Below, in pieces: positions 47,978-59,116 of a stretch of 64,000 nucleotides of DNA (the first letter of the stretch is position 1; each line of letters opens with the position of its first letter). The DNA is taken from assembly GCF_021117275.1 (NCBI RefSeq), contig NZ_CP088245.1, positions 3,571,501 through 3,635,500 on the forward strand, in the 5' to 3' direction. This stretch comes from Metabacillus sp. B2-18. GTDB lineage: Bacteria; Bacillota; Bacilli; Bacillales; Bacillaceae. The notes beneath the pieces were generated by a model. That model was not told the origin of the DNA. It made no database searches and saw only the letters and a list, made by a program, of their open reading frames with translations. A program made the position numbers and the translations under genes.

Positions 47978-48020
47978 TTTCATTCCTCTTCCTTCCTCTT
48001 GTAAAGTAAAAGGCTTTCCC

Positions 48021-49001
48021 TTATTGATCTTCCCTTATCCACCGTGCTGCGTCTTTTGCAAAATATGTAATAATTAAATCAACACCTGCACGTTTCATTC
48101 CGACTAACATTTCCATCACCAATGCTTTTTCATCAACCCATCCATTTTGTGCAGCTGCTTTAATCATGGAATACTCACCGCTAACATTATAAGCTACAAT
48201 AGGAACGTTAAATTGATTTTTCACATCACGGATAATATCTAAATAAGATAATGCTGGCTTTACGATTAAAAAGTCCGCACCCTCTTCTAAATCTGACTGA
48301 GCTTCTCTTAATGCTTCATCACGATTAGCAGGATCCATTTGATATGTTTTTCGGTCACCAAATTGTGGTGTGCTGTGCGCTGCATCTCGGAACGGTCCGT
48401 AAAAAGCACTTGCATATTTAACTGCATAAGACATAACCGGAATATGTTCAAAGCCAGCTTCATCTAACCCATGTCTAATTGCTGCTACAAAGCCATCCAT
48501 CATGTTTGAAGGAGCAATAATATCTGCACCTGCTTTTGCTTGACTGATAGCGGTACGTGCAAGCAAATCAAGGGTAGGGTCATTTAATACTTGTCCATTT
48601 TCAACAATTCCACAATGTCCATGATCTGTATATTGACAAAGACATGTATCCGCAACAACGACTAATTCAGGGAAGGACTCTTTTACCTGTCTAGTTGCAC
48701 GTTGAACAATTCCGTTATCATGATAAGCTTGAGTTCCTACATCGTCCTTTTCATCAGGAACACCAAATAAGATAACAGACTTAACCCCTAACGAAATAAC
48801 TTCTTCAATTTCCTGATTCAATAGATCTAAAGACAAGTGATACACACCTGGCATTGATGGAACTTCGTTTTTCTTATTATCCCCTTCTACAACGAAAATT
48901 GGATAAATAAAGTCCTCTGGGCGAAGATGTGTTTCTCTCACCATTGCTCTTAGGTTATTACTGTTACGTAAACGGCGGTGTCTTGTAAATTGAATATTCA
49001 T
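48021..49001 (-). CDS. hemB: Delta-aminolevulinic acid dehydratase HemB
   Basis: Condenses two 5-aminolevulinates to porphobilinogen. 326 residues. The zinc-type cysteine cluster [13 protein letters not shown] is present, together with active-site lysine blocks [14 protein letters not shown] and [11 protein letters not shown]. The start overlaps the hemD end by four bases (ATGA-type). Confidence 0.98.
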   Translation of the reverse strand: MNIQFTRHRRLRNSNNLRAMVRETHLRPEDFIYPIFVVEGDNKKNEVPSMPGVYHLSLDLLNQEIEEVISLGVKSVILFGVPDEKDDVGTQAYHDNGIVQRATRQVKESFPELVVVADTCLCQYTDHGHCGIVENGQVLNDPTLDLLARTAISQAKAGADIIAPSNMMDGFVAAIRHGLDEAGFEHIPVMSYAVKYASAFYGPFRDAAHSTPQFGDRKTYQMDPANRDEALREAQSDLEEGADFLIVKPALSYLDIIRDVKNQFNVPIVAYNVSGEYSMIKAAAQNGWVDEKALVMEMLVGMKRAGVDLIITYFAKDAARWIREDQ

Positions 49002-49798
49002 TGATTATCCTCCCGGTTTTGTTCTAGTTCAACCATTAACTTCACCATGTCATCAATTGTATAGGAAACAGGCATAACACCTGTAAATCCATATTCTTTT
49101 AATGTGTTATTAGTAATCGGGCCGATACATATGAAAGTAACTTTACTCAAATGCTGAATGAGTTCTGATTTATGTAGTACTTTCATAAAGCTGTCAACAG
49201 TAGATGAGCTTGTAAAGGTTATGTAGTCTAGCTGATCTTCTTTGAGATATGAAATAAGCTTAGCAGCTTCTCTTTTATTATGTAATGTTTCATAGACAAT
49301 TAAATCTTCTGTGTTGAAACCTTGTTTTTTTAATTCTGTTATCAGAATTGGTCTTGATAGATTTCCTCGAATCACTAGGATTTTCGAAGATTTAGAAAGC
49401 TTTTCCCCTATGCTTTCTGCCAGCTTTTCCGCCACAAATTCTTCTGGTATAACAGAAACATTGAGATTTAGTTTCTCCATTTGCTTACTTGTTTTTCTTC
49501 CAACAGAAGCGGCAATCATATGCTGTAATGTTTCATAAGGAATTCCAAATTGATCTAAGAACTTTTTAAAGTATTTAACACCATTTGCACTCGTAAACAC
49601 AATGCAATCAAATTTATGTAATCTTGTCAGCGTCTGGTGAATAATAGATTCACTCGATTTTTTTGGTCTTATTTCTAGAAGCGGAGCTGAAATTCCAACT
49701 CCGCCTTCTTCTTCAATTTTTTGAATAAATTCTTCTACTTGAGACTTTGCTCTAGTAATCAAAACCCGTTTCCCTTGTAAAGGACGGATCTCTCCCAT
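48998..49798 (-). CDS. hemD: Uroporphyrinogen-III synthase HemD
   Basis: Closes and rearranges hydroxymethylbilane to uroporphyrinogen III. The 266-residue two-domain protein has [16 protein letters not shown] at the N-terminus and the family's most conserved stretch, [15 protein letters not shown], followed by [16 protein letters not shown]. Sequence is poorly conserved as usual; the position between hemC and hemB confirms it. Confidence 0.95.
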   Translation of the reverse strand: MGEIRPLQGKRVLITRAKSQVEEFIQKIEEEGGVGISAPLLEIRPKKSSESIIHQTLTRLHKFDCIVFTSANGVKYFKKFLDQFGIPYETLQHMIAASVGRKTSKQMEKLNLNVSVIPEEFVAEKLAESIGEKLSKSSKILVIRGNLSRPILITELKKQGFNTEDLIVYETLHNKREAAKLISYLKEDQLDYITFTSSSTVDSFMKVLHKSELIQHLSKVTFICIGPITNNTLKEYGFTGVMPVSYTIDDMVKLMVELEQNREDNQ

Positions 49799-50730
49799 TA
49801 TTGATCTAACTCCTCTTTTACCCGGTCGATTAGGGCTTTAGCTCCTTGATTTGTTAATGTTTCCGCGACTTTACTCCCTAATTCTACCGGGTCTGTTCCT
49901 GTAACCCTTTGTTTATACACTTCTTTCCCGTCAGGTGAGGCAATAAGACCTGTAAATTCAATTTCTTCCTTTTCATTTACTGTTGCAAATCCAGCGATAG
50001 GTACTTGGCATCCACCCTCCATTTTAGTAAGGAAGGTTCTCTCAGCAGTAACGGCTAATTTCGTAGATAAATCAGTGAATTTTGCAAGAAGATCTAACAA
50101 TTCTTGATCATCCGCACGACATTCAATGGCTAAGGCACCTTGCCCTACTGCTGGCAGGCAAATTTCCGGGTCTAAGAATTCAGTAACAACATCTTTACTC
50201 CAGCCCATGCGTGCCAGGCCTGCTGCAGCTAGAATAATGGCATCATAATCTTCTGTTTTCAGCTTTTCTAAGCGAGTATCTATGTTTCCTCTAATCCATT
50301 TAATTTCAAGGTCAGGTCTTTCAATTAAAAGCTGCGCACTTCGTCTCAAGCTGCTTGTTCCGACAATTGCTCCACTTGGCAACTCTGAAAGCTTTACATG
50401 ATCTTTAGAGATAAGAACATCGCGGTGATCTTCACGGTTTGGAATGCAACCTATTGTTAAACCCTCAGGCAAAATTCCCGGCATATCCTTCATACTATGA
50501 ACAGCCATATCAATTTCACCATTCATCATTGCTTGCTCAATTTCCTTTACAAACAAGCCTTTGCCTCCGACTTTTGATAAAGTAACATCTAAAATCTGAT
50601 CACCTTTTGTTACAATTTCCTTGATTTCAAATTGGAACGGTAAACCAAAGGATTTTAATTGATTAATTACCCAATTTGTTTGCGTTAATGCCAATTTACT
50701 ACGTCTAGATCCAACAACTATTTTTCGCAT
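49798..50730 (-). CDS. hemC: Porphobilinogen deaminase HemC
   Basis: Polymerises four porphobilinogens to hydroxymethylbilane. The 310-residue protein begins [19 protein letters not shown]. It has [13 protein letters not shown], the [11 protein letters not shown] block and the dipyrromethane-cofactor cysteine in [11 protein letters not shown]. It shares one base with hemD. Confidence 0.98.
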   Translation of the reverse strand: MRKIVVGSRRSKLALTQTNWVINQLKSFGLPFQFEIKEIVTKGDQILDVTLSKVGGKGLFVKEIEQAMMNGEIDMAVHSMKDMPGILPEGLTIGCIPNREDHRDVLISKDHVKLSELPSGAIVGTSSLRRSAQLLIERPDLEIKWIRGNIDTRLEKLKTEDYDAIILAAAGLARMGWSKDVVTEFLDPEICLPAVGQGALAIECRADDQELLDLLAKFTDLSTKLAVTAERTFLTKMEGGCQVPIAGFATVNEKEEIEFTGLIASPDGKEVYKQRVTGTDPVELGSKVAETLTNQGAKALIDRVKEELDQ

Positions 50731-50761
50731 ATGTTCCTCCTACTATGTCTAAGGTAACCAA

Positions 50762-51592
50762 TCATGAATCCCAAAAATGAAACCTTGAAAGACTACCAAA
50801 CAAGAAAAAGTTAATTAACAAAACTAAAAACGATGCTATGTTTAAAAGAGCCACAGACCTGCCCTGTAATTCTTTAACAATTCTTATATAAAGATAGATC
50901 CCATACGTCACTAATACCATAAAAGACCCTAGTACTTTCGCATCATACCATTGAAAGTTAGCTACTTTAATATAGGCCCAAATAACCCCTAAAATTAAAC
51001 TTAATAACAGCATAGGTACGCCGATGACATTTAATACGTATGACATATGATCAAGCTTTGAAAGATCTTCTAATCGAAGAAGGCGCTTTCCCCACTTTTT
51101 CTTTTTGAGTAAATTATATTGAATGGTATAAAGAATCGAAAACACAAACGATAATGAAAACGCCCCATAAGAAAGTATGGCCATCGTAATATGAATTAAT
51201 AATAGTTCTGAGACAAGCTGACTAGAAACAGCAGCCGACTCGTATTGAGCTGGGGCAAATGTATGTATGGCCATCATGATAAACCCAATTACGTTAGTGA
51301 AAAAGATAATAAATTCCGCTTTAAGAAAACGATTTAAAACAAGTGACAATGTCACTAATACCCATGTATAAAAATAGAGCCCTTCAAACACATTTAAAAC
51401 AGGAAATCTTCCTGTTTCAAACATACGAACAAATAAAAAAATTGTTTGTAATAGCCAAACAATAGAAAGTAACCAGAAGGCAGCTCGTTTCGCCTTCCGG
51501 TTATTATTAAGAAAATCTATAAAATATAAGAGTACACAAATAGCATAAAGTATTATGGTTAATTCGTTAATTCTGCTTAAGCTCATCTCCAT
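50762..51592 (-). CDS. hemX: HemX, CcsA-like membrane protein controlling HemA
   Basis: Integral membrane protein of the cytochrome c assembly (CcsA/CcmC-like) family. In B. subtilis it lowers the cellular amount of HemA. 276 residues with about eight membrane segments. It lies between hemA and hemC. The ATG at 51592 (MEMSLSRINELT) has AAAGGA nine bases upstream; the longer GTG start would overlap that site. Confidence 0.93.
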   Translation of the reverse strand: MEMSLSRINELTIILYAICVLLYFIDFLNNNRKAKRAAFWLLSIVWLLQTIFLFVRMFETGRFPVLNVFEGLYFYTWVLVTLSLVLNRFLKAEFIIFFTNVIGFIMMAIHTFAPAQYESAAVSSQLVSELLLIHITMAILSYGAFSLSFVFSILYTIQYNLLKKKKWGKRLLRLEDLSKLDHMSYVLNVIGVPMLLLSLILGVIWAYIKVANFQWYDAKVLGSFMVLVTYGIYLYIRIVKELQGRSVALLNIASFLVLLINFFLFGSLSRFHFWDS

Positions 51593-51610
51593 AATGAAAG
51601 GTCCTTTCAC

Positions 51611-52963
51611 TTACGATTGAAGTGAAGCACGATAAATCGGATCGTTTGCATGAATTGTCTGTTTCTCTGATTTATCCATTTTCATTTGCTCTTCAACAGC
51701 TTCTTCGATATTAAAGATTTTCATAAATAAATCCAATGATTCCTGTGCATTAGCCTCTGCTGATAGCTCTTTTACCTTCACAATCGGGTCTTTAAGCAAT
51801 TGATTAATAATGCTTTTCATATGCTTACTTAAAACTTTTCTTTCGCGATCAGTTAAGTTAGGCATTTTTCGCTCGATACTTTCCATCGTTTCAGCTTGAA
51901 TATTTAAAGCCTTTTGACGAAGTGCTGAAATAACAGGTACAACTCCAAGCGTATTAATCCATTGTTTAAATTGAACAATTTCATCTTCGATCATTAGTTC
52001 AATCTTTTCCGCAGCAATTTTACGCTCTTGTAAGTTTGCCTCAACAATTCCTTGTAAATCATCAATATCATAAAGAAACACACTATCTAAATCCGCAAGC
52101 TTAGGATCTAAATCACGTGGCACAGCAATATCGACCATAAATAATGGACGACCTTTTCTCATTTTTTCCACATGTGTCATCATTTCTTTAGTAATAACAA
52201 AATCTTTGGCACCAGTTGAACTAATAAGGATATCCGCTTCCACTAATCCACACTGAAGTTCGTTTATTCCTTTGGCTTTCCCATCAAAGCGATTAGCAAG
52301 CTCTTCAGCTTTCTGCAACGTTCTGTTCATAACAGTAACTTTACCTACACCACTGCCATGCAGATTTTGCACAGCTAATTCCCCCATCTTACCCGCACCT
52401 AAAATTAGTACGTGCTTAGAACGAAGGTCACCAAAGATTTTCTTAGCAAGTTCAACTGCTGCATAACTCACTGAAACAGCATTTGCTCCAATATCAGTTT
52501 CAGAATGTGAACGTTTAGCCAATGATATTACTTGCTTAAACAGCTGATTGAACACCGTTCCTGTTGTATTGTTTTCCTGAGCCTGTAAAAAGCTAGTACG
52601 AACCTGTCCTAGAATTTGAGTTTCACCCAAAATCATAGAATCCAATCCGCATGCTACTCTACATAAATGCTCTAGTGCACCATCTTGTTCAAAAATAGTT
52701 AAATACGGTGAAATCTCTTCTTTCTCCAGTCCGAACCAATCTGCCAAGAATGCTTTAATATAATAACGTCCTGTATGAAGTTGATCTACTACAGCATATA
52801 TTTCTGTACGGTTGCAAGTAGATACAATAACATTTTCAAGTATGCTTTTTTGTTCTTTTAACTGTTTCATCGCATCTGTTAGCTCTTGAGGTTGAAACGA
52901 GAGCTTTTCGCGAATTTCAACAGGGGCTGTTTTATAATTTAAGCCGACAACAAGTATATGCAT
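51611..52963 (-). CDS. hemA: Glutamyl-tRNA reductase HemA
   Basis: Reduces glutamyl-tRNA to glutamate-1-semialdehyde, the committed and regulated step of heme synthesis. The 450-residue product starts [20 protein letters not shown]. The catalytic cysteine is in [11 protein letters not shown] near residue 50. The NADPH domain has [16 protein letters not shown], and a C-terminal dimerisation helix follows. The ATG at 52963 has GGGGGTG upstream. It is the first gene of the operon. Confidence 0.98.
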   Translation of the reverse strand: MHILVVGLNYKTAPVEIREKLSFQPQELTDAMKQLKEQKSILENVIVSTCNRTEIYAVVDQLHTGRYYIKAFLADWFGLEKEEISPYLTIFEQDGALEHLCRVACGLDSMILGETQILGQVRTSFLQAQENNTTGTVFNQLFKQVISLAKRSHSETDIGANAVSVSYAAVELAKKIFGDLRSKHVLILGAGKMGELAVQNLHGSGVGKVTVMNRTLQKAEELANRFDGKAKGINELQCGLVEADILISSTGAKDFVITKEMMTHVEKMRKGRPLFMVDIAVPRDLDPKLADLDSVFLYDIDDLQGIVEANLQERKIAAEKIELMIEDEIVQFKQWINTLGVVPVISALRQKALNIQAETMESIERKMPNLTDRERKVLSKHMKSIINQLLKDPIVKVKELSAEANAQESLDLFMKIFNIEEAVEEQMKMDKSEKQTIHANDPIYRASLQS

Positions 52964-53327
52964 TTTCTTATACACCCCCATGTACAAGGATCTCTACTTC
53001 TAGTATATCACGATTGATTTTTTTCTCTGCTAAAAAATGTGAACAGTCTTTGAAACTATATGTTATGATAAAATATGTTTATTATTTCACTGATTCACAC
53101 CATTTTCAACTTATTAATGGTCGTTTGTAATTGTTCACAAAAAACACGTTTTTTCTATAAAAATTTCTACATGCTCTGACATCATTCTCATACTATTCAC
53201 TCTGTACAATAACAAAAATCACGCAGTTAATCAAGCTATTGATTTGGACAAGGAAATCATATTAAATATATTCCCCGGCCACGACGGACAGGTTTTCCTT
53301 ATATACTATTCATGCGAGAGGTGGACA
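52964..53327. other. Intergenic region upstream of hemA
   Basis: A 364-base gap between divergent hemA and the small membrane protein gene. On the minus strand TATACT at 53002-53007 could be a hemA -10 box without a clear -35 box. I looked for a PerR box, known at B. subtilis hemA, and found only loosely similar AT-rich sequence. No gene seen. Confidence 0.45.
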
Positions 53328-53816
53328 ATGAAAAAAATTACATTATTACCAACAATGCTACTACTAGGAATTGGCATTTTTTATTCTATCCAAAAATTAA
53401 ATATTCATTTATTTGAAGGACAAAACAGTTGGCCTTTTTTATTAATCCTACTTGGACTTACGTTTTTAATTAGTGGTCACTTTGAACAAGATGCGTCAGC
53501 CATTTTACCAGGAATCATTTTAGCAGGTCTTGGTATCCATTTTCACTATGCTGGCAAGATTGCCTCTTGGCCTGATCATCCTGCTGCTTTTTTATTTATC
53601 TTGTCTCTTGGCATGATTTTAACTGCTACAAAAGCCAAAACTGGTTATCAGCAAGGTTTTATTATATTAGCTATAGGCTTATTTCTACACTTTTTCCATA
53701 AAATTATTCAATCTCTAACTATCATCGAAAACGGAGTAGATTTTATTGAAACCTACTGGCCACTTCTTTTTATTGTCATTGGTGCTTTATTGTTAGTGAT
53801 ACGGAGAAGAAAATAA
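53328..53816 (+). CDS. Small polytopic membrane protein (LiaI/LiaF-type transmembrane region)
   Basis: 162 residues with about six hydrophobic helices in three similar pairs (SWPFLLILLGLTFLISGHF, PAAFLFILSLGMILTATKAK, YWPLLFIVIGALLLVIRRRK). This matches the short LiaF-like transmembrane repeat found in many Bacillus proteins. The start at 53328 has GAGAGGTGG upstream. It occupies the position of ysxD between hemA and engB, but homology to YsxD is inferred from position only. A dispersed repeat begins right after the stop codon. Confidence 0.78.
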   Translation: MKKITLLPTMLLLGIGIFYSIQKLNIHLFEGQNSWPFLLILLGLTFLISGHFEQDASAILPGIILAGLGIHFHYAGKIASWPDHPAAFLFILSLGMILTATKAKTGYQQGFIILAIGLFLHFFHKIIQSLTIIENGVDFIETYWPLLFIVIGALLLVIRRRK

Positions 53817-53846
53817 GGTGCCTGTCACTTCCCACATTTTGTTGAA
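53817..53846. repeat. Dispersed repeat, copy A
   Basis: GGTGCCTGTCACTTCCC followed by a T-rich end and GTTGAA, 30 bases. It matches the copy at 63418-63447 at 27 of 30 positions. It lies right at the stop codon of the preceding gene. Confidence 0.8.
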
Positions 53847-53871
53847 ATATGTAGAAGTTGATAACACACCA

Positions 53872-53907
53872 AAAAAGACTCTGGTATTTTTCCACCAGAG
53901 TCTTTTT
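53872..53907. terminator. Bidirectional terminator before engB
   Basis: AAAAAGACTCTGGT and ACCAGAGTCTTTTT pair perfectly around eight bases. It separates the convergent small membrane protein gene and engB. Confidence 0.9.
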
Positions 53908-53936
53908 GTGTATTATACATATACAAAGAACTAACT

Positions 53937-54521
53937 TTATGATGTATAGTGAAGAATTGTTTTCCAAGCTTCATCTTTGCCTAAGCCGGTTTCTGATGAA
54001 AAAATAACCAATGGATCGTTTTTCTCAATTTCCAGGGCATCTTTTATCACCTTAGCATGCTTCTGCCACTTACCCTTAGGAATTTTATCTGCCTTGGTTG
54101 TCACAACAATTGTTGGGATGTCATAATGCTTTAGGAAGTTATACATCAGCACATCGTCACTTGTTGGAGGATGTCTAAGATCAATTAAAAGGATAACAGC
54201 ACGCAACTGTTCACGAGAAGTGATGTAGGTTTCGATCATTTTCCCCCATGCTTCACGTTCCTTTTTACTAACCTTGGCATATCCATATCCAGGTACATCA
54301 ACAAAGTGTAGTATTTCATTAATAATATAAAAATTTAATGTTTGTGTTTTACCTGGCTTTGATGAAATTCGAGCCAATCCTTTTCTACCTAGCATTTTAT
54401 TAATAAAGGATGATTTACCAACATTAGAACGACCAGCTAATGCTACTTCCGGTAAATCTCCTTCTGGATATTGTGCAGGCTTAACTGCGCTTATAACGAT
54501 TTCTGAACTTGTTACTTTCAT
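53937..54521 (-). CDS. engB: Ribosome biogenesis GTPase EngB (YsxC)
   Basis: Essential GTPase for 50S subunit assembly in B. subtilis. 194 residues. G1 [15 protein letters not shown], the switch motif [26 protein letters not shown] as G4 and [11 protein letters not shown] near the end are all intact. Its ATG overlaps the lonA stop codon by one base. Confidence 0.97.
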   Translation of the reverse strand: MKVTSSEIVISAVKPAQYPEGDLPEVALAGRSNVGKSSFINKMLGRKGLARISSKPGKTQTLNFYIINEILHFVDVPGYGYAKVSKKEREAWGKMIETYITSREQLRAVILLIDLRHPPTSDDVLMYNFLKHYDIPTIVVTTKADKIPKGKWQKHAKVIKDALEIEKNDPLVIFSSETGLGKDEAWKTILHYTS

Positions 54522-56842
54522 TATTTCTCCTCTGTTAATGCATGTTTTAACACTTCATCTAAATGTGAAACTAAGACAAAGGTAAGTTCATTGCGAACAC
54601 TATCTGGAATATCGTCCAAATCCTTTTCATTGTCTTTTGGTGCAATGATCTTAGTCAAACCAGCACGATGTGCACTCAATGTTTTTTCTTTCAAGCCACC
54701 AATTGGAAGTACTCTGCCACGTAAAGTGATTTCTCCCGTCATTCCAACTTCTTTTCTCACGGCTCTTCCTGTTAATGCTGAAATTAACGCTGTAGCCATT
54801 GTTATACCTGCTGAAGGACCATCCTTAGGTACAGCACCTTCAGGAACGTGGATATGAATATCATTCTTTTCATGAAAATCACGATCAATGTTCAGCTCTT
54901 CCGCACGCGAGCGAATATAGCTAAATGCAGCCTGAGCAGATTCTTTCATAACATCTCCAAGCTTCCCGGTTAAAATCAGCTTTCCTTTACCTGGCGTTAC
55001 TGATACTTCAATAGATAAAGTATCGCCGCCAACTGTTGTATAAGCTAAACCAGTTGCAACACCAATCTGATCCTCAAGTTCAGCTTGTCCATATCTAAAG
55101 CGCTTCTTCCCAAGAAATTCTTCAATATTTTTGTCCGTAATAATGATCTTCTTCCGCTCTTCTTTTACAATCATTTTAGCAGCTTTACGACACACTCCTG
55201 CTAATTGGCGTTCTAACCCACGAACCCCAGCTTCTCTTGTATAATAGCGGATAATGCTTTGAATTCCATCTTCACGGATTTGCAGATGTGATTTTTTAAG
55301 TCCATGCTCTTGTAATTGCTTTGGTAGTAGATGATCTTTTGCAATATGAATTTTCTCCAGTTCCGTGTAACCGGCGATATTAATAATTTCCATACGATCA
55401 CGTAATGGTCCTGGAATTGTAGCAAGGTTATTGGCAGTTGCAATAAACATAACTTTCGATAAATCATATGTTTCTTCAATATAATGATCACTAAAGTTAT
55501 GGTTTTGCTCAGGATCTAACACTTCCAGTAACGCTGAAGAAGGATCTCCTCTAAAATCACTGGACATTTTATCGATTTCATCTAAAAGAAACACAGGATT
55601 AATTGTTCCGGCCTTCTTCATCCCTTGAATAATTCTACCAGGCATTGCACCAACATATGTGCGTCGGTGTCCACGAATTTCAGATTCGTCTCTTACTCCA
55701 CCAAGTGATATTCTAACGAAATTCCGGTTTAAAGATTTAGCTACTGAACGGGCTAGTGATGTTTTCCCAACTCCCGGAGGTCCTGCAAGGCATAAAATTG
55801 GACCTTTTAATGAATTGGTCAATTGTTGTACCGCTAAATACTCAATTACCCGCTCTTTAACCTTTTCAAGACCATAGTGTTCTTCGTCTAAGATTTCCTC
55901 AGCAACATTCACATCTAAACGATCGTCAGTTGCTTTTGACCATGATAGAGACAGGAGCCACTCAATGTAATTACGAATAACGCCGCTCTCGGCTGAACTT
56001 GAAGGAACTTTTTCATAGCGGTCCAGTTCTTTTAAAGCCACTGCTTTTATATGTTCCGGCATTCCCGCTTCTTCAATTCGTTCCTTCATAGATGAAACTT
56101 CTCCAAGCTTGCCTTCTTTTTCACCAAGCTCTTTTTGGATGGCTTTCATCTGTTCGCGTAAATAATATTCTTTTTGCGTACGCTCCATGGACTTTTTAAC
56201 TCGCTGGCCGATTTTTTTCTCCAGCTGTAGTACTTCTTTTTCATTATGGATAGTGGAAATCACTTTGTTCAATCGTTCTGTAACATCAAGGGTTTCCAAA
56301 ATCTCTTGTTTTTCCTTTAGTTTTAAAGGAAGATGTGAAGCAATAATATCAGCCATTCGCCCTGGCTCATTAATGTCAGAAACAGTTGCATATGTTTCAG
56401 CAGACACTTTTTTAGAAAGCTTTATGTATTGCTCAAAATATTCTAACATTGTTCGCATTAAAGCTTCTTCTTCTACACTTTTTTCTTCAGGGTCTTTATA
56501 AATAGATAACTCGACAGAATAGTATTCATCTTCATCCACAAAACGTTGAATCTTACCACGCTCTATTCCTTCAACGAGTACACGGATTGTACCGTTTGGT
56601 AATTTCAACATTTGCTTAATTTTAGTCAGTGTTCCTATTTCATAAATATCTTCTTTATTTGGCTCATCTATCGAAATCTCTTTTTGTGTCGTTAAAAAGA
56701 TAATATGATCTTCCATCATAGCCTTTTCTAACGCCTGAACAGATTTTTCTCTTCCTACATCAAGGTGCAGTACCATTGTTGGATATACTAACAAGCCTCT
56801 TAGTGGTAGGAGGGGGACAATTTGATTATTTGATTTCGCCAT
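54521..56842 (-). CDS. lonA: ATP-dependent protease LonA
   Basis: Soluble AAA+ protease that degrades misfolded and regulatory proteins. The 773-residue product has the LON substrate-binding domain ([20 protein letters not shown]) and a coiled coil. Walker A is [13 protein letters not shown], Walker [10 protein letters not shown], and the protease domain has the catalytic Ser in [14 protein letters not shown] and Lys in [14 protein letters not shown]. The ATG at 56842 has GGAGGTG seven bases upstream, and the length matches B. subtilis (774). Confidence 0.98.
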   Translation of the reverse strand: MAKSNNQIVPLLPLRGLLVYPTMVLHLDVGREKSVQALEKAMMEDHIIFLTTQKEISIDEPNKEDIYEIGTLTKIKQMLKLPNGTIRVLVEGIERGKIQRFVDEDEYYSVELSIYKDPEEKSVEEEALMRTMLEYFEQYIKLSKKVSAETYATVSDINEPGRMADIIASHLPLKLKEKQEILETLDVTERLNKVISTIHNEKEVLQLEKKIGQRVKKSMERTQKEYYLREQMKAIQKELGEKEGKLGEVSSMKERIEEAGMPEHIKAVALKELDRYEKVPSSSAESGVIRNYIEWLLSLSWSKATDDRLDVNVAEEILDEEHYGLEKVKERVIEYLAVQQLTNSLKGPILCLAGPPGVGKTSLARSVAKSLNRNFVRISLGGVRDESEIRGHRRTYVGAMPGRIIQGMKKAGTINPVFLLDEIDKMSSDFRGDPSSALLEVLDPEQNHNFSDHYIEETYDLSKVMFIATANNLATIPGPLRDRMEIINIAGYTELEKIHIAKDHLLPKQLQEHGLKKSHLQIREDGIQSIIRYYTREAGVRGLERQLAGVCRKAAKMIVKEERKKIIITDKNIEEFLGKKRFRYGQAELEDQIGVATGLAYTTVGGDTLSIEVSVTPGKGKLILTGKLGDVMKESAQAAFSYIRSRAEELNIDRDFHEKNDIHIHVPEGAVPKDGPSAGITMATALISALTGRAVRKEVGMTGEITLRGRVLPIGGLKEKTLSAHRAGLTKIIAPKDNEKDLDDIPDSVRNELTFVLVSHLDEVLKHALTEEK

Positions 56843-57030
56843 GCGTTTACACCTCCATGACATGATAATTCATTCTTGTTCAATTCTATCTTATTCTTTT
56901 TCAAGTGTCTAATTAAACTGCTTTAGTCAATAGGTAGTATACCCCAATACCCTCAGTTGAAAAAGGAAAATAAGTAATTCTCATGAATATAAAATTGGAA
57001 ATGACAAGAACTGACGAAGCTTAAAAAAGG

Positions 57031-57066
57031 AAAGAGATCTTCTTTATGGTAAAGGAGATCTCTTTA
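57031..57066 (-). terminator. Terminator after lonB
   Basis: AAAGAGATCT.CTTTA and its partner TAAAG.AGATCTCTTT pair with one mismatch, then CCTTTTTT on the minus strand. Confidence 0.85.
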
Positions 57067-57078
57067 AAATTAACTCTT

Positions 57079-58752
57079 TTATACAGACTCTTGATGTGGA
57101 AATGAAGTTGAATCTTCATGTTGCAACGGTTTTTCAGTTGGTGGATCAACAAGCGCTATATCAAAGACTTCTTGAAGATTTGTTACCGGTATAATCGTTA
57201 TCCCATCAATTTCTTTTAAAATGGATTGCATGTTTTCCTTTGGAATAATGACTATATCTGCTCCAGCCTTTTTTGCTGCCTTTATTTTCGGAATAACTCC
57301 GCCTATAGGCTTTACATTTCCATGAATGCTAATTTCTCCAGTCATGGCCACTTTATTGCTAATGGCAATTTTATGAATAGCTGAGAAAATTCCTGTAGCC
57401 ATTGCAATTCCTGCTGATGGGCCATCAATTGGTGTTCCTCCTGGAAAATTCACATGAATATCATAATCATCCGCTTGAATGCCCATAGAACGTAGAACAG
57501 TTATAACATTTTCAATCGAGCCTTTTGCCATACTTTTTCTACGAATGGATTTAGATCGATCACCAATACTTTCTTCTTCCACAATTCCTGTTATATTAAT
57601 GGTTCCTTTTTCTTTTTGAGAAGGAATGACTGTGACTTCTATTTCTAATAATGCCCCTGTATTAGGGCCATGAACGGCAAGTCCATTCACTAAGCCAACT
57701 CTTGAGTTATCTTCAATTTTCTTTTCAAATCTTGGGCTTAACTGACTTGAATTAATGACCCACTCGATGTCTTCAACAGTAATTTCTTTCCTGTCTTCTG
57801 ACATAGCCATACCTGTAGCAATCTGCATTAGATTTACAACTTCACGGCCATTTCTAACATAGGAAGTTAAGAGATCAATCCCCTTGTCGCTTACATCCAT
57901 TTCTACTTTATCTGCTGCTTTTTTCGCTACAACTGCCAGTTCTTCTTGTTCTAAATCTCTAAAAAATACTTCAAGACATCTAGAACGAATGGCTGGTGGG
58001 ATTTCATTAGGTGTTCTTGTTGTAGCTCCTATTAACCTAAAATCAGCTGGTAGACCATTTTTAAAAATATCATGGATATGTGTTGGTATTTGTGTATTTT
58101 CTTCATTGTAATAAGCGCTTTCTAAGAAAACTTTGCGATCTTCAAGTACTTTTAATAACTTGTTCATCTGAATAGGGTGAAGTTCACCGATTTCATCGAT
58201 AAATAACACACCCCCATGAGCATGAGAGACAGCTCCTTGCTTAGGCTGAGGAATTCCAGCTTGTCCCATTGCTCCGGCACCTTGATAAATTGGATCATGA
58301 ACAGATCCAATAAGAGGATCAGCAATCCCTCTTTCATCAAATCTTGCTGTTGTAGCATCCAATTCTACAAATACGGCATTTTCTTTAAATGGTGATCTTT
58401 TATTTCTTTTAGCTTCTTCTAAAACGAGTCTAGCAGCCGCTGTTTTCCCTACACCTGGTGGTCCATATACAATGACATGTTGAGGGTTTGAACCGCATAG
58501 GGCAGCACGTAACGAACGAATACCATCCTCTTGTCCTACTATATCATTAAAACTTTTTGGGCGTACCTTTTCTGCAAGAGGTTCGGTTAACCGAATAGCT
58601 CTCATTTTTCTTAATTGTTCCATTTCTTTCTTTGATTCTCTGTCAATTGATATCTTTTGAGTTCGTTGACTCTTTAATAAATTCCAAAAATACATTCCAA
58701 TAATAATCCCAAAAAACAACTGAATAAACAGCGCGATACTTGTCCAACTCAT
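57079..58752 (-). CDS. lonB: Lon-like protease LonB
   Basis: Membrane-anchored Lon homologue; in B. subtilis it is made in the forespore under sigma-F and found near septa. 557 residues. An N-terminal membrane helix (IALFIQLFFGIIIGMYFWNL) precedes an AAA+ domain with Walker [16 protein letters not shown] and Walker B GGVLFIDEIGEL. The Lon protease domain has the catalytic Ser in DGPSAGIAMATGI and Lys in GGVIPKIKAAKKAG. It lacks the LON N-domain of LonA. Lies between lonA and clpX, as in B. subtilis. Confidence 0.96.
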   Translation of the reverse strand: MSWTSIALFIQLFFGIIIGMYFWNLLKSQRTQKISIDRESKKEMEQLRKMRAIRLTEPLAEKVRPKSFNDIVGQEDGIRSLRAALCGSNPQHVIVYGPPGVGKTAAARLVLEEAKRNKRSPFKENAVFVELDATTARFDERGIADPLIGSVHDPIYQGAGAMGQAGIPQPKQGAVSHAHGGVLFIDEIGELHPIQMNKLLKVLEDRKVFLESAYYNEENTQIPTHIHDIFKNGLPADFRLIGATTRTPNEIPPAIRSRCLEVFFRDLEQEELAVVAKKAADKVEMDVSDKGIDLLTSYVRNGREVVNLMQIATGMAMSEDRKEITVEDIEWVINSSQLSPRFEKKIEDNSRVGLVNGLAVHGPNTGALLEIEVTVIPSQKEKGTINITGIVEEESIGDRSKSIRRKSMAKGSIENVITVLRSMGIQADDYDIHVNFPGGTPIDGPSAGIAMATGIFSAIHKIAISNKVAMTGEISIHGNVKPIGGVIPKIKAAKKAGADIVIIPKENMQSILKEIDGITIIPVTNLQEVFDIALVDPPTEKPLQHEDSTSFPHQESV

Positions 58753-59116
58753 TGGCGTCCCTCCTGCAAAGATGTCTTGTTACCGCTACGGTGAAAAGTA
58801 AACGAAGCATAATACTTTGGTTAAAAGTAACTCTTCGAGAGGTATTAAAAGCTTGTTTTGCCCCTATAAAATGATTTCCACATCTATGTATAAAATGTTC
58901 GTTAATCTAAAGGGACAAAAGGCGACTTTCGTTTTTTTGCCTAGAAAGGCAAATTAAAAATGGATAAACCTTGTAAGAAGCGGTTATTTATAGCTAGTAT
59001 CTCCTAGCTTTAGCAGGAATAAACATGATTTCATTACAAGTATTTACAGGAGGTGGATTGGAAAAAAGCATCAAAAAAGGAAGCCGTATAAACCAGCTTC
59101 CTTTTTAAAGATTATG
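58753..59116. other. Intergenic region between clpX and lonB
   Basis: A 364-base gap without a convincing ORF. It holds the clpX terminator at its left end, while the right part should carry the lonB promoter. I found no unambiguous sigma-A or sigma-F box by eye. Confidence 0.45.
59073..59106 (-). terminator. Terminator after clpX
   Basis: AAAAAGGAAGC and GCTTCCTTTTTT pair around a 12-base loop, with a T run on the minus strand. Confidence 0.88.

Noticed and set aside
52964..53243. PerR box upstream of hemA
   Set aside because: AT-rich segments near 53060-53090 only loosely resemble the TTATAATNATTATAA consensus; not enough to call a site by eye.
53244..53327. Longer N-terminus for the small membrane protein gene (ATG at 53244)
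   Set aside because: The extra 28 residues are unlike the rest, and a good GAGAGGTGG site lies just before the internal ATG at 53328.
56187..56501. 104-residue plus-strand ORF opposite lonA
   Set aside because: Serine/phenylalanine-rich shadow of a conserved lonA coiled-coil region, with no promoter or ribosome binding site seen.
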